Shown here piece by piece: positions 1 to 8,584 of a stretch of 64,000 nt of DNA. The stretch is from Vibrio aquaticus (GTDB lineage: Bacteria > Pseudomonadota > Gammaproteobacteria > Enterobacterales > Vibrionaceae). Each line of letters begins with the position of its first letter. The first letter of the stretch is position 1. Under the pieces are notes generated by a model that worked only from the letters and a program-made list of their open reading frames with translations, ran no database searches and was not told the DNA's origin. Location: positions 124,001-188,000 of the forward strand of contig NZ_RXZH01000006.1 in assembly GCF_003970385.1 (NCBI RefSeq). The letters run 5' to 3'. Made by a program: the position numbers and the translations under genes.

Positions 1-290
1 GGGCTGCTTCTGGTCGTGCAATCGCATCTGACTGTGCAGACGGTATGACGAAGATGATCTTCGACAAAGATACTCACCGTGTAATTGGTGGTGCTATCGT
101 TGGTACTAACGGTGGTGAGCTTCTTGGTGAAATCGGCCTAGCAATCGAAATGGGTTGTGACGCAGAAGACATCGCTCTTACTATCCACGCTCACCCAACT
201 CTACACGAGTCTGTGGGTCTAGCTGCGGAAGTATTCGAAGGTTCAATCACTGACCTTCCGAACAAGAAAGCTGTGAAAAAGAAGAAGTAA
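1..290 (+). CDS. lpdA: Dihydrolipoamide dehydrogenase, C-terminal end (partial)
   Basis: The reading frame is open from the left edge (codons begin at base 3) to a TAA at 288-290, so only about the last 95 residues are here. It contains the interface-domain motif IHAHPTLHESVGLAAE, whose HAHPT..E is the His-Glu pair that works with the FAD-linked disulfide in lipoamide dehydrogenases. The protein is E3 of the pyruvate and 2-oxoglutarate dehydrogenase complexes and oxidises dihydrolipoyl groups with NAD+. The lysine-rich tail (KKAVKKKK) is what I recall from Vibrio orthologues. An intrinsic terminator follows at 321-350. The active-site disulfide lies outside the window. Confidence 0.93.
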   Translation, partial: AASGRAIASDCADGMTKMIFDKDTHRVIGGAIVGTNGGELLGEIGLAIEMGCDAEDIALTIHAHPTLHESVGLAAEVFEGSITDLPNKKAVKKKK

Positions 291-320
291 TTCTTTTTTA
301 ACCACTAGCTAATGTATTTG

Positions 321-350
321 AAAACCGCTGAGTAATCAGCGGTTTTTTTA
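321..350 (+). terminator. Intrinsic terminator after lpdA
   Basis: The 9-bp stem AACCGCTGA/TCAGCGGTT has a GTAA loop and is followed by a run of seven T. It lies 30 bases after the lpdA stop codon. Confidence 0.85.
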
Positions 351-390
351 TGTCTGTGATTTAGTGATGAATGTGCTGATAAACAGGAAC

Positions 391-420
391 AAAAAAGCCG
401 ATGCATGAACATCGGCTTTT
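391..420 (-). terminator. Intrinsic terminator of the luxR-type regulator
   Basis: The stem AAAAGCCGATG/CATCGGCTTTT (11 bp) has a six-base loop. Read on the minus strand it ends in a T run and sits 20 bases after the regulator's stop codon. Confidence 0.8.
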
Positions 421-440
421 CGTTTTCTGAAACCTAGAGG

Positions 441-1055
441 TTAGCTTTCATTTTTGTAGATACAAAGCATGTCTAAGTGACTTAGAGTCAGGCGTCGAAT
501 CGCACCTTCATCTTGAATACGGTTCGCTTGAATAAACAGTGAGTAGCAAATGCCGTGGAACAAGGTTGCTAGATCAGATGGATCATGACGGTCACACACT
601 TCACCACGTTCAATCGCTTTGATAAACATGTTCTGTACAAGCAATTGGTTAGTGCGGTTGGTCGTTACGAACAGAGGCCATACTTCATCACGCGTTGAAG
701 CACTCCACTCAAACCACACTTTTAACCAGTGGCAGTCTGAGATAACAAGCTCAGTCATTGCAGCGGTCAGGTTGGTTAAGTTTTCTTTTGCGTGAAGGTC
801 TAGATCGATATTGTCCGAAAGGAAGTTTGAGAATTGACGAACAACGTAGTTTAAAACGTCATCGACTAAATCTTCACGAGTTGGGAAGTAGTTAAACACC
901 GTGGCTACAGAGACTTGTGCGATCTCTGCAATGTCAGCGTGACCTCCACGGCCAATGCCTCGGCGAGCAAACACTTCAAGCGAGATTTCCATCAATTGTT
1001 GCTTTCGCTTTTGAGGAGACAAACGCGTGCGCGGTCTTTTTTCTATAGAGTCCAT
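441..1055 (-). CDS. luxR: TetR-family quorum-sensing master regulator (LuxR/HapR/SmcR/OpaR type)
   Basis: This 204-residue protein is nearly identical in its N-terminal half to Vibrio LuxR-type master regulators. The start MDSIEKRPRTRLSP and the helix-turn-helix segment with ADIAEIAQVSVATVFNYF (about residues 25-62) are diagnostic, as is WFEWSASTRDEVWPLF in the ligand/dimer domain. It binds DNA as a dimer and switches the low- and high-cell-density programmes. I chose the ATG at 1055 because it matches the family start and has AAGGA eight bases upstream; a TTG 18 bases earlier would add six unmatched residues. The C-terminal third diverges from the V. harveyi and V. vulnificus sequences I remember. 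Its mRNA leader carries a probable Qrr pairing site. Confidence 0.95.
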   Translation of the reverse strand: MDSIEKRPRTRLSPQKRKQQLMEISLEVFARRGIGRGGHADIAEIAQVSVATVFNYFPTREDLVDDVLNYVVRQFSNFLSDNIDLDLHAKENLTNLTAAMTELVISDCHWLKVWFEWSASTRDEVWPLFVTTNRTNQLLVQNMFIKAIERGEVCDRHDPSDLATLFHGICYSLFIQANRIQDEGAIRRLTLSHLDMLCIYKNES

Positions 1056-1063
1056 AATTAAAA

Positions 1064-1083
1064 TCCTTGCCAAATGAGTTGTT
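1064..1083 (-). promoter_or_regulatory. Probable Qrr small-RNA pairing site in the luxR mRNA leader
   Basis: Read on the minus strand this is AACAACTCATTTGGCAAGGA, directly before and including the Shine-Dalgarno AAGGA of luxR. Qrr sRNAs of vibrios carry a conserved core that pairs with an AACAAC..TCA..TTGGC..AGG stretch in hapR/luxR leaders. The match here is clear apart from two small offsets. Pairing would block ribosome loading at low cell density. The Qrr genes are not in the window. Confidence 0.7.
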
Positions 1084-1185
1084 TATAATGTTGGGCTTTG
1101 CCCTATTTAGTATTTTATTAGTGTAACTATGACGCTTTATGAGTGTAATGGTGCATATAATCAAGGTCAACGATCTTAGGCTACT

Positions 1186-1206
1186 TTATGAGCATTTTTG
1201 TCAATA
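1186..1206 (-). promoter_or_regulatory. Candidate LuxR autoregulatory operator
   Basis: On the minus strand the 21 bases starting TATTGACAAA and ending ATAA agree with about 14 of 21 positions of the LuxR/SmcR palindrome (TTATTGATAAATTTATCAATAA) as I recall it. It is 130-150 bases upstream of the luxR start, where autorepression sites lie in other vibrios. The second half-site is weak, so this is tentative. Confidence 0.35.
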
Positions 1207-1370
1207 TCGTGCATCTGATCAATATGATGTACGACAAATGAATGCCAATATTTCTGGCAAACGTTTTTCCTCTTACTTGGCTGGTGTTAAACTAACGCCT
1301 AGCATAATCAGATGAATTTTGAGCGACTATAATTACGCTCAATATGACTAACGTGAAAAACGAGATTGGT

Positions 1371-1901
1371 ATGAAACATACAGTAGAAGTGATGATTTCT
1401 GAGCAAGAAGTCAGCAAGCGAGTACAAGAGCTAGGTAAACAAATTACTGAGCATTACAAAGGCAGCGAAGATCTAGTGATGGTTGGTTTGCTACGTGGTT
1501 CATTTGTATTTATGGCTGATTTAGCACGTGCAATCGACATTACTCACTGTGTTGATTTCATGACGGCATCGAGCTATGGCAATACAATGGAAAGCTCGCG
1601 CGATGTGCGTATTCTAAAAGACCTAGACGATGACATTAAAGGCAAAGATATTCTTCTAGTAGAAGACATTATCGATACGGGTAATACACTAAACAAAGTG
1701 AAAGAGATTCTTTCTCTGCGTGAGCCAAAGTCTATTGAGATCTGTACGCTACTTGATAAGCCATCTCGCCGTGAAGTGGATGTTGATGTGAAGTGGATTG
1801 GTTTTGAAATCCCTGACGAGTTTGTCGTGGGTGTAGGCATCGACTATGCTCAGAAATATCGTCACCTACCATACATCGGTAAGGTTGTACCTCAAGAATA
1901 A
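1371..1901 (+). CDS. hpt: Hypoxanthine phosphoribosyltransferase
   Basis: The enzyme salvages hypoxanthine (and guanine) by transferring it to PRPP, giving IMP (GMP). The type I PRTase signature [18 protein letters not shown] segment (here [17 protein letters not shown], about residues 96-112) binds PRPP. The segments [14 protein letters not shown] and [15 protein letters not shown] match bacterial Hpt. The length is 176 residues, normal for the family. I start at the ATG at 1371 (MKHTVEVMI), which aligns with E. coli Hpt and has GAG upstream; an ATG nine codons earlier (1344) is in frame but has no ribosome site. Position beside luxR is conserved in vibrios as I recall. Confidence 0.94.
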   Translation: MKHTVEVMISEQEVSKRVQELGKQITEHYKGSEDLVMVGLLRGSFVFMADLARAIDITHCVDFMTASSYGNTMESSRDVRILKDLDDDIKGKDILLVEDIIDTGNTLNKVKEILSLREPKSIEICTLLDKPSRREVDVDVKWIGFEIPDEFVVGVGIDYAQKYRHLPYIGKVVPQE

Positions 1902-1921
1902 TGCCTACTCTGTGTAAATGA

Positions 1922-1954
1922 ACAAACGCCCGCTATCTCTAGCGGGCGTTTTAC
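1922..1954 (+). terminator. Intrinsic terminator between hpt and can
   Basis: A perfect 12-bp stem AAACGCCCGCTA/TAGCGGGCGTTT has a four-base loop and is followed by TTACTTTTTT. It lies between convergent hpt and can and may serve both. Confidence 0.8.
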
Positions 1955-1969
1955 TTTTTTATGGTGTCA

Positions 1970-2638
1970 TTAGCGACACAGCAACTTATGAGTTGGATTG
2001 AGGATCGACTCCATCGCTTTTTGGTAGGAAGTGTCGACAGATTCACGAGAACTAGAACGCACACCTAAATACTCTAATTTACCATCTCCGATACCGTAGA
2101 CAACGCCGTGAATCTCGACATCTTGGCCGCGCTCCCAAGCGTTTTGCATAATGGTCGAGTTACCTAAGTTGTAAACTTGTTCTGCAACGTTAATTTCCCC
2201 TAACTTATCGGCTCTATCAGCGACAGGCATGCCATCAAGGTACTTGCGATGTTTGAAGTAGAGATCGCGGATATGTAACAGCCAGTTGTTGATCAGGCCG
2301 AGTTGCGGGTTATCAATCGCAGCATTCACGCCACCACAGCCATAGTGACCACAAACAATGATGTGCTTAACCTTGAGAACATCAACGGCATATTGCACAA
2401 CGGACAAGCAGTTTAAGTCGGTATGAATGACTTGGTTTGCGACATTTCGATGGACAAAAAGCTCACCGGAGTAGAGTCCAGTGAGTCGTTCGGCAGGTAC
2501 TCGGCTGTCAGAACAACCGATCCAAAGAAAGCCGGGGCTTTGGCCATCTTCCAATTTTGTAAAATATTCTGGTCGCTCAGCTTTGATCTCTTCGGACCAT
2601 TTTGAATTGTTTTCAAATAGCTGTTTAATTTCCGGCAT
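1970..2638 (-). CDS. can: Beta-class carbonic anhydrase
   Basis: This 222-residue enzyme interconverts CO2 and bicarbonate. Zinc-ligand motifs of beta carbonic anhydrases are intact: CSDSR (Cys42, Asp44) and HYGCGG (His/Cys at about 98 and 101), the same numbers as E. coli Can. The length also matches. The SulP transporter on the opposite strand starts about 400 bases away, suggesting a joint role in inorganic carbon supply. The start has AAGGA upstream with a long 11-base spacer. Confidence 0.95.
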   Translation of the reverse strand: MPEIKQLFENNSKWSEEIKAERPEYFTKLEDGQSPGFLWIGCSDSRVPAERLTGLYSGELFVHRNVANQVIHTDLNCLSVVQYAVDVLKVKHIIVCGHYGCGGVNAAIDNPQLGLINNWLLHIRDLYFKHRKYLDGMPVADRADKLGEINVAEQVYNLGNSTIMQNAWERGQDVEIHGVVYGIGDGKLEYLGVRSSSRESVDTSYQKAMESILNPTHKLLCR

Positions 2639-3054
2639 CTTGTTCGCAATCCTTAAAAAATTCTTGCATCACTATACACAATGTTACAATTTCGTTCCTA
2701 CGAATATTGTCAGAACAGGCACTCATCTGACGTGTTTGAGCGCTAAAAATCATAAACTTAGCTCTCATCCTAACTAACAGTTATAACGTATGAGTTATGA
2801 GATGTGATTAACACTTATCTCTCACAAGTAACATTTGGTAATATGATGAAATTAGCCACATTTCACAGCAATTTGATTACATATTGGCTGATATTTGGCT
2901 ACAAATTATAGGGTTATTCTGGCTGTTATTTAGTGTATACCAACGTAAGCCAAAAATAAGATGTCGTTATTGCACCCAACTGAGTGTTGTCACTCGATAA
3001 CACAACGCAAAATTCAGCGTATTGGGTGTTATATTTTTAGCAGGGAGCAAAGTT
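2639..3054. other. Intergenic region between can and the SulP gene
   Basis: This 416-base AT-rich region separates two divergent genes and must carry both promoters. Short imperfect palindromes occur (for example around 2780-2800 and 2985-3005), but I recognise no known operator, RNA motif or convincing gene. A 22-codon ATG frame near 2843 lacks a ribosome site. Confidence 0.5.
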
Positions 3055-4725
3055 GTGTTCGCTAGTCGTTTTGAAGACATGAATCTCAAGGGAGATTTAT
3101 TTGGTGGTGTCACCACCGCTATCATTTCTCTACCGTTAGCCCTCGCGTTTGGCGTAGCATCAGGAGCAGGGGCGGAAGCCGGCCTTTGGGGCGCAATCAT
3201 GGTGGGGTTATTTGCTTCACTGTTTGGCGGTTCCAATACCCTTATCTCAGAGCCAACCGGTCCAATGACGGTGATCATGACCGCCGTATTGACCAGTATG
3301 ATGGCGAAGTATCCAGAAACCGGCATGGCAATGACGTTTACGGTCGTCATGATGGCCGGTGCTTTCCAGATTCTACTCGGGACATTAAAGTTAGGTAAAT
3401 ACGTTACTTTGATGCCATATAGCGTGATCTCCGGCTTTATGTCGGGAATTGGCGTGATCCTTATTATTCTGCAATTGTCACCTTTACTTGGTCATGCGGC
3501 TCCGGCTGGTGGGGTGATGGGGACCTTATCCGCCTTGCCAGATACCTTGGCGAACATGAAGTTCAGTGAGCTATTCCTTGGTCTACTGACATTGGGCATT
3601 CTGTTCTTCTTCCCGAAGCGTTACCGTAAGTATGTGCCCGCTCAGCTTGTTGCTTTAGTTGCTGTTACGTTACTTTCCGTCATTCTGTTTGATACAGAAG
3701 CCATTCGTCGAATTGGTGAAATCCCAGCAGGTCTACCTTCCCTTGTTGTGCCGCATATTGACGCTTCAATGTTTACTGAGATGGTGATTGATGCGTTGGT
3801 GCTCGGCACGTTGGGCTGTATCGATACACTGTTAACGGCAGTTATTGGTGACTCGCTGACGCGTAAAGAGCATGACTCAGATAAAGAGCTGCGAGGCCAA
3901 GGCTTGGCTAATATGATCTCTGGTCTATTTGGAGCGCTGCCTGGTGCAGGTGCAACTATGGGCACGGTAACCAACATCCAAGTGGGCGCTCGCTCGCCAC
4001 TGTCTGGGGTGATTCGTGCTTTGATGCTTGCACTGGTTGTTTTGGTTGCTGGTGGCCTAACAGAGCCAATCCCGATGGCTGTTTTGGCGGGTATTGCCGT
4101 GTATGTTGGCTTCAATATCCTTGATTGGAGTTTTATTCAACGTGCCCACAAAGTCAGCTTTGCCGGTATGGCGATCATGTACGGTGTCATGCTGCTTACT
4201 GTGTTTGTTGATTTGATCGTTGCGGTTGGTCTGGGCGTCTTTATCTCAAATGTGATCATCATTGAACGTTTGAGTCGCGAGCAAGCACGCCAAGTTAAAG
4301 CAATCAGTGATGCTGACGAAGATGATGTGCCACTATCCGACAGTGAACGTGGTTTGCTCGATATGGCCAATGGTAAGGTGCTGTTCTTTTACTTATCAGG
4401 GCCAATGATCTTTAGCGTATCGAAAGCGATCTCTCGCCAGCACACCAGTATCTCGGACTATGAGGTGATGATCCTAGATTTGACCGATGTGCCTATGATT
4501 GACGTAACGGTCGGCTTAGCTCTTGAGAATGCGATTAAAGATGCTTTGGATGCTAACTGTCAGGTGTATCTGCTTTGCCCGAATGACAAGACACGTCAGC
4601 AATTAGAAAAGTTCCATGTGATCGATTTGGTTCCCGATGACAACACCTTTAAGTTCCGCTACGAGGCATTGAAAGCGGCGATTAAGCATGTGGAAAGTGA
4701 CGAGCATCAGACTGCTGTCGTGTAG
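3055..4725 (+). CDS. SulP-family anion transporter with STAS domain (probable bicarbonate/sulfate permease)
   Basis: This is a 556-residue inner-membrane protein with about 10-14 hydrophobic segments, from AIISLPLALAFGVASGAG near the N-terminus. A cytoplasmic STAS domain forms the last ~120 residues (from about VLFFYLSGPMIFSVSKAI). The family exchanges sulfate, bicarbonate, dicarboxylates or chloride. The neighbouring carbonic anhydrase favours bicarbonate, but substrate cannot be read from sequence. I use the GTG at 3055, which has AGGGAG seven bases upstream; a TTG at 3022 is in frame without such a site. A terminator follows. Confidence 0.88.
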   Translation: MFASRFEDMNLKGDLFGGVTTAIISLPLALAFGVASGAGAEAGLWGAIMVGLFASLFGGSNTLISEPTGPMTVIMTAVLTSMMAKYPETGMAMTFTVVMMAGAFQILLGTLKLGKYVTLMPYSVISGFMSGIGVILIILQLSPLLGHAAPAGGVMGTLSALPDTLANMKFSELFLGLLTLGILFFFPKRYRKYVPAQLVALVAVTLLSVILFDTEAIRRIGEIPAGLPSLVVPHIDASMFTEMVIDALVLGTLGCIDTLLTAVIGDSLTRKEHDSDKELRGQGLANMISGLFGALPGAGATMGTVTNIQVGARSPLSGVIRALMLALVVLVAGGLTEPIPMAVLAGIAVYVGFNILDWSFIQRAHKVSFAGMAIMYGVMLLTVFVDLIVAVGLGVFISNVIIIERLSREQARQVKAISDADEDDVPLSDSERGLLDMANGKVLFFYLSGPMIFSVSKAISRQHTSISDYEVMILDLTDVPMIDVTVGLALENAIKDALDANCQVYLLCPNDKTRQQLEKFHVIDLVPDDNTFKFRYEALKAAIKHVESDEHQTAVV

Positions 4726-4748
4726 CTAGAATGAATTTTATATTGTGT

Positions 4749-4780
4749 AAGCGCCGTAGGTAAAACCTGCGGCGTTTTTC
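4749..4780 (+). terminator. Intrinsic terminator after the SulP gene
   Basis: The stem GCGCCGTAGG/CCTGCGGCG with one G-T wobble pair and a TAAAA loop is followed by TTTTT, about 25 bases after the stop codon. Confidence 0.75.
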
Positions 4781-4897
4781 TGTTTATAGACATTGGGAGC
4801 ATCTATATTTCCAAATTATTCGAATGGTCTAATTGTAATCATCGCTTTTCAACGATAAACTAATCTACGTTTAGATAAGCAATGGCAATCGTATTCT

Positions 4898-5815
4898 ATG
4901 TATGCACTCGAAATTGAGCAGCTTCGAAAAACCTATGCAGGTGGTTTCGAGGCTCTAAAAGGCATCAGCCTAAATGTAAAAAAGGGCGACTTCTACGCTC
5001 TGTTAGGACCAAATGGCGCGGGCAAGTCGACCACCATCGGTATCATTTCATCCTTAGTCAACAAAACCTCCGGCAGCGTTAAAGTATTCGGTTTTGATAT
5101 TGATACGGATCTGGAGCTCGCCAAGCAAAACCTTGGACTAGTGCCACAAGAATTTAACTTTAACCAGTTTGAAACGGTCGAGCAGATCGTATTGCAGCAA
5201 GCGGGTTATTACGGCGTCCCTAAAGCTGTGGCGAAAGAGCGTGCTCAAAAGTATTTAACCAAGCTCGATTTGTGGGAAAAACGCAGCGAACGTGCTCGTA
5301 ATCTGTCGGGCGGTATGAAGCGCCGACTGATGATTGCACGAGCCTTGATGCATGAGCCTCAATTGCTGATTCTTGACGAGCCAACAGCAGGGGTGGATAT
5401 CGAGCTACGCCGCTCTATGTGGGAATTCCTTAAAGAGATCAATACCGAGTTAGGTATTACGATTATTTTGACCACACACTATCTAGAAGAGGCAGAAATG
5501 CTGTGTCGTAATATCGGCATCATCAATAAAGGTGAGCTGATTGAGAATACGACGATGAAGGCGCTGCTCAATAAACTTCACGTTGAAACTTTCATTCTGG
5601 ATCTAGAGGAAGGAAGCAGTGAGCCGAAGCTTGCAGGGGTAAACAATCAAACCTTCGTTAATGGCTCTCTGGAAATTGAGATTGATAAGAGCCAAGGCTT
5701 GAATGACATTTTTGCCCAGCTTTCTGATCAAGGTGTGAAAGTGCTGTCTATGCGTAATAAAGCCAACCGCCTTGAAGAGTTGTTCGTTAGTATTGTTCGT
5801 CAAGGAGGGCAGTAA
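4898..5815 (+). CDS. yadG: ABC-2 type exporter, ATP-binding subunit (YadG-like)
   Basis: This 305-residue ATPase energises the membrane subunit encoded immediately downstream. Walker A is GPNGAGKST (residues 37-45), the signature is LSGGMKRR, and Walker B is LLILDEPTAGVD, followed by the switch His in TTHYLEE. The C-terminal ~80 residues form the extension typical of the CcmA/DrrA-like class. The pair resembles E. coli YadGH, an exporter of unknown substrate. Translation of the next gene starts two bases after this stop, so the two are co-expressed. Confidence 0.9.
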   Translation: MYALEIEQLRKTYAGGFEALKGISLNVKKGDFYALLGPNGAGKSTTIGIISSLVNKTSGSVKVFGFDIDTDLELAKQNLGLVPQEFNFNQFETVEQIVLQQAGYYGVPKAVAKERAQKYLTKLDLWEKRSERARNLSGGMKRRLMIARALMHEPQLLILDEPTAGVDIELRRSMWEFLKEINTELGITIILTTHYLEEAEMLCRNIGIINKGELIENTTMKALLNKLHVETFILDLEEGSSEPKLAGVNNQTFVNGSLEIEIDKSQGLNDIFAQLSDQGVKVLSMRNKANRLEELFVSIVRQGGQ

Positions 5816-5816
5816 T

Positions 5817-6587
5817 ATGTTCCGTTTATATTGGACAGCTTTTTGTAGCTTACTGACCAAAGAAGTGACGCGATTCACTCGTATTTGGGTTCAAACCTTA
5901 GTGCCACCAGCGATCACGATGACGCTGTATTTTATTATTTTCGGTAACTTGATTGGTTCTCGAATTGGTGAAATGAACGGCTTTAGCTACATGGAATACA
6001 TTGTGCCTGGCTTGATCATGATGTCAGTGATCACTAACTCTTATTCTAATGTCGCGTCATCTTTCTTTAGTGCTAAGTTACAAAAGAACATTGAAGAGTT
6101 GCTTGTCGCACCGGTACCAAACTACGTGATTATCGCCGGCTATGTGATGGGTGGCGTCACACGTGGTTTGTTAGTCGGAACGATCGTGACCTTTGTGTCA
6201 CTGCTGTTTGTTGACCTGCAAGTGGAACATTGGGGCATTATCATCGCTACGGTGTTTATGACATCTGTTGTGTTTGCGCTAGGTGGTTTGATTAACGCCG
6301 TGTACGCAAAAACATTTGATGATATTTCAATTATCCCAACTTTCGTTTTGACGCCGCTGACGTATCTTGGCGGGGTGTTTTATTCGATCAGTCTGCTACC
6401 TGAGTTTTGGCAAGGCGTGTCGCAGATAAACCCAATCGTCTACATGGTCAATGCTTTCCGCTACGGATTCTTAGGTGTGTCGGATGTTGATATTGTCACG
6501 TCTTTTGGTGTGCTTAGTGTGTTTGTTGTCGCGCTTTATGCCGTCGCGCACTACCTAGTGACCAAAGGGATTGGTCTAAGAAGCTAA
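5817..6587 (+). CDS. yadH: ABC-2 type exporter, membrane subunit (YadH-like)
   Basis: This 256-residue inner-membrane permease has about six hydrophobic segments and the ABC-2 signature region around residues 150-230 (GGLINAVYAKTFDDIS, then LTYLGGVFYSISLLP). It partners the ATPase encoded two bases upstream. I start at the ATG at 5817, preceded by AAGGAGGGCAGTAAT, a very strong ribosome site; 15 additional upstream codons in frame lie inside the previous gene. The substrate is unknown. Confidence 0.9.
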   Translation: MFRLYWTAFCSLLTKEVTRFTRIWVQTLVPPAITMTLYFIIFGNLIGSRIGEMNGFSYMEYIVPGLIMMSVITNSYSNVASSFFSAKLQKNIEELLVAPVPNYVIIAGYVMGGVTRGLLVGTIVTFVSLLFVDLQVEHWGIIIATVFMTSVVFALGGLINAVYAKTFDDISIIPTFVLTPLTYLGGVFYSISLLPEFWQGVSQINPIVYMVNAFRYGFLGVSDVDIVTSFGVLSVFVVALYAVAHYLVTKGIGLRS

Positions 6588-6597
6588 TAGCGATATC

Positions 6598-6626
6598 ATC
6601 ATAAGGGGTCAACGGCCCCTTATGTC
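6598..6626 (+). terminator. Hairpin after yadGH, possible weak terminator
   Basis: The 8-bp stem ATAAGGGG/CCCCTTAT follows the yadH stop by about ten bases, but no T run follows, so it may be an mRNA 3'-end stabiliser rather than a true intrinsic terminator. Confidence 0.4.
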
Positions 6627-6691
6627 TATCGACATCTTTTATACACCCGCCTGTTTATAGTAGCCGAAATACTTCAGATAACTGGCTGCTT

Positions 6692-7621
6692 GTGAACACC
6701 ATACCTTCCCCTCGATTTTCTTTTGCCTTGCTTGCTCCTAAGTATTGGCTGCTTTGGTTTGCTTTCGGATTGCTCGCATTGATCGTCAATATATTGCCCT
6801 ATGCGATTTTGCGTCGTCTTGGCTATGGGGTGGGAGTATTGGCAATGAAGGTGTTAAAAAATCGTCACAAGATAGCGAAACGCAATTTAGATCTTTGCTT
6901 TCCAGGCAACAGTTCTGAGCAAAATGATGAATTGGTTCGAAAAAATTTCCAATACACAGGAATGGCACTGATTGAGACAGGAATGGCTTGGTTTTGGCCC
7001 AAATGGCGCGTACATCAGCTTTCTTCTGTCGTTGGAAAAGACACCTTACTGGAGGCACAACAAGAGGGACGTGGTGTGTTGGTACTGTGCAGTCACCATT
7101 TGAACTTAGAAATGACAGCCCGGATTTTTAGCCAGTTTGCCAAAGGGTATGGGGTTTATCGCCCTCATTCGAACCCAGTGTATGAGTTTGTTCAGCATCG
7201 CGGCCGCACTCGATTTGGCCATCAAATGATTGACCGAAAAGATGTGAAGTCGATGCTTAAGGTATTAAAGAAAGGCGAGCGATTGTGGTACTTACCTGAC
7301 CATGACTATGGTGAGCAGAACTCGGTATTTGCACCGTTTTTTAATGTTGATCTTACAGCATCAACCGCTGGTTCAAGTGTATTAATTGATGCGACTAAGT
7401 GTGCTGTGATATCTGGAGTGACGGTAGTGGAAAATGGTCACTACACCTTACATATAGGCAATGATCTTAGTGCTCAAATCGAAAGGCGGAACCCAGTCAA
7501 CGCGGCAACGATCTTAAATCGAGAGTTAGAGGGTATGATTCAACGCGATGTACCTGCTTGGATGTGGCTACATAAACGTTTTAAAACTAGGCCTGAGGGC
7601 ATGCCAGAGCTATACGCTTAA
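6692..7621 (+). CDS. lpxL: Lipid A late acyltransferase, LpxL/HtrB type
   Basis: This 309-residue inner-membrane enzyme transfers a secondary acyl chain from acyl-ACP to Kdo2-lipid IVA at the cytoplasmic face. It aligns with E. coli LpxL through its whole length: N-terminal FALLAPKYWLLWF, the catalytic HX4E motif (HHLNLE, His135-Glu140), LDRKD-like IDRKDVKSMLKVLKKGE, YLPDHDYG, and C-terminal WLHKRFKTRPEG. One hydrophobic N-terminal anchor (residues 17-38) is present. The start is a GTG with only a weak ribosome site, but it matches the family start. Acyl-chain length preference cannot be predicted. It appears to be a single-gene unit with its own terminator. Confidence 0.88.
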   Translation: MNTIPSPRFSFALLAPKYWLLWFAFGLLALIVNILPYAILRRLGYGVGVLAMKVLKNRHKIAKRNLDLCFPGNSSEQNDELVRKNFQYTGMALIETGMAWFWPKWRVHQLSSVVGKDTLLEAQQEGRGVLVLCSHHLNLEMTARIFSQFAKGYGVYRPHSNPVYEFVQHRGRTRFGHQMIDRKDVKSMLKVLKKGERLWYLPDHDYGEQNSVFAPFFNVDLTASTAGSSVLIDATKCAVISGVTVVENGHYTLHIGNDLSAQIERRNPVNAATILNRELEGMIQRDVPAWMWLHKRFKTRPEGMPELYA

Positions 7622-7629
7622 TTGATAAA

Positions 7630-7661
7630 GAAAAGGTCGACACAGAAGTCGACCTTTTTTA
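7630..7661 (+). terminator. Intrinsic terminator, bidirectional, lpxL/panC
   Basis: The stem AAAAGGTCGAC/GTCGACCTTTT (11 bp) with loop ACAGAA is flanked by A and T runs on both sides and lies between convergent genes. Confidence 0.85.
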
Positions 7662-7671
7662 CACCATTTGA

Positions 7672-8574
7672 TTATTCTGCACTTTCCGGTGTAGGTTCAG
7701 AAGCTTCTTCTTCCTTAGACTCAACCACCATCTCAACCACTTGGTTATCGATGAGGCGCGCTTTGCCTAAGAACGCAGACATCAAGATCACCGCTTGAGT
7801 GGTCTCTTCTGTGATTGTTTGTAGCGTTCGAGCATCACGAATAAAAATTTCGTCCGGCTGAAGGCCTGCGGCACGAAGTTGATCGCTTGCATCTTCAATC
7901 ACAGAGTCATAATCATTACGGCCACCGCGCATTGCGCTGCTGATCCAACGCATGGTACGAGCTAATACTGGTGCACGTTGACGCTCATCAATCGTCAGCA
8001 AGCCATTGCGAGAGCTCATTGCTAGGCCATCCATCTCACGTACTGTTGCTACGCCGATGATTTCGATATCCATCGCCAAGTCTTCACTCATCTTACGAAT
8101 GACAGCCAGTTGCTGGAAGTCTTTTTCGCCAAAGCACGCCACGTCAGGCTGAACTATATTGAAAAGTTTAGTGACCACCGTCGATACACCACGGAAGTGA
8201 CCTGGACGAGATGCGCCTTCTAAAATGGTCGATAAGCCAGGAACGTCAACAGAGCTTTGCGCTTCGACACCGTCTGGGTAGATGATTTCTGGTGTCGGAG
8301 TAAATACAAGTTCTACGTTTTCAGTCGTCAGCTTTGCGAGATCATCTTCCAGCGTTCGAGGGTAGTTGTTTAAGTCATCAGCACGGTCGAACTGCATTGG
8401 GTTAACAAAGATGCTAACGACAACAATATCAGCGTGCTTACGAGCTTTACGAACGAGCGTCAAATGGCCTTCGTGTAGGTTGCCCATTGTTGGAACAAAG
8501 GCGACTTTGCGGCCATCACGTTTGTACTGCTTGATCTGCTCTCTTAGAGCGGCAATGTCAGCAAAAGTTTGCAT
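7672..8574 (-). CDS. panC: Pantothenate synthetase
   Basis: The enzyme condenses pantoate with beta-alanine using ATP, the last step of pantothenate (coenzyme A precursor) synthesis. Class I motifs are present: [15 protein letters not shown] (HIGH-like HEGH) and MSSRNGLL. The 300 residues end in an acidic tail (about [14 protein letters not shown]) that extends ~15 residues past the usual core. I start at the ATG at 8574 ([14 protein letters not shown]), with AAGGA ideally spaced upstream; a further 16 in-frame codons run into panB. It lies ten bases downstream of panB, so the two are one unit. Confidence 0.95.
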   Translation of the reverse strand: MQTFADIAALREQIKQYKRDGRKVAFVPTMGNLHEGHLTLVRKARKHADIVVVSIFVNPMQFDRADDLNNYPRTLEDDLAKLTTENVELVFTPTPEIIYPDGVEAQSSVDVPGLSTILEGASRPGHFRGVSTVVTKLFNIVQPDVACFGEKDFQQLAVIRKMSEDLAMDIEIIGVATVREMDGLAMSSRNGLLTIDERQRAPVLARTMRWISSAMRGGRNDYDSVIEDASDQLRAAGLQPDEIFIRDARTLQTITEETTQAVILMSAFLGKARLIDNQVVEMVVESKEEEASEPTPESAE

Positions 8575-8584
8575 AATTGAATCC

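Larger units (their letters stand above)
1056..1370. other. Intergenic region between luxR and hpt
   Basis: This 315-base divergent region holds the luxR leader with the Qrr site and the candidate LuxR operator. It must also carry promoters for both genes, but I cannot place a convincing -35/-10 pair for either. I see no further gene. Confidence 0.6.

Noticed and set aside
3642..4115. 157-codon minus-strand ORF inside the SulP gene
   Set aside because: It is the complement of a GC-rich coding region with Ser/Thr/Pro-rich composition and no ribosome site, so a shadow.
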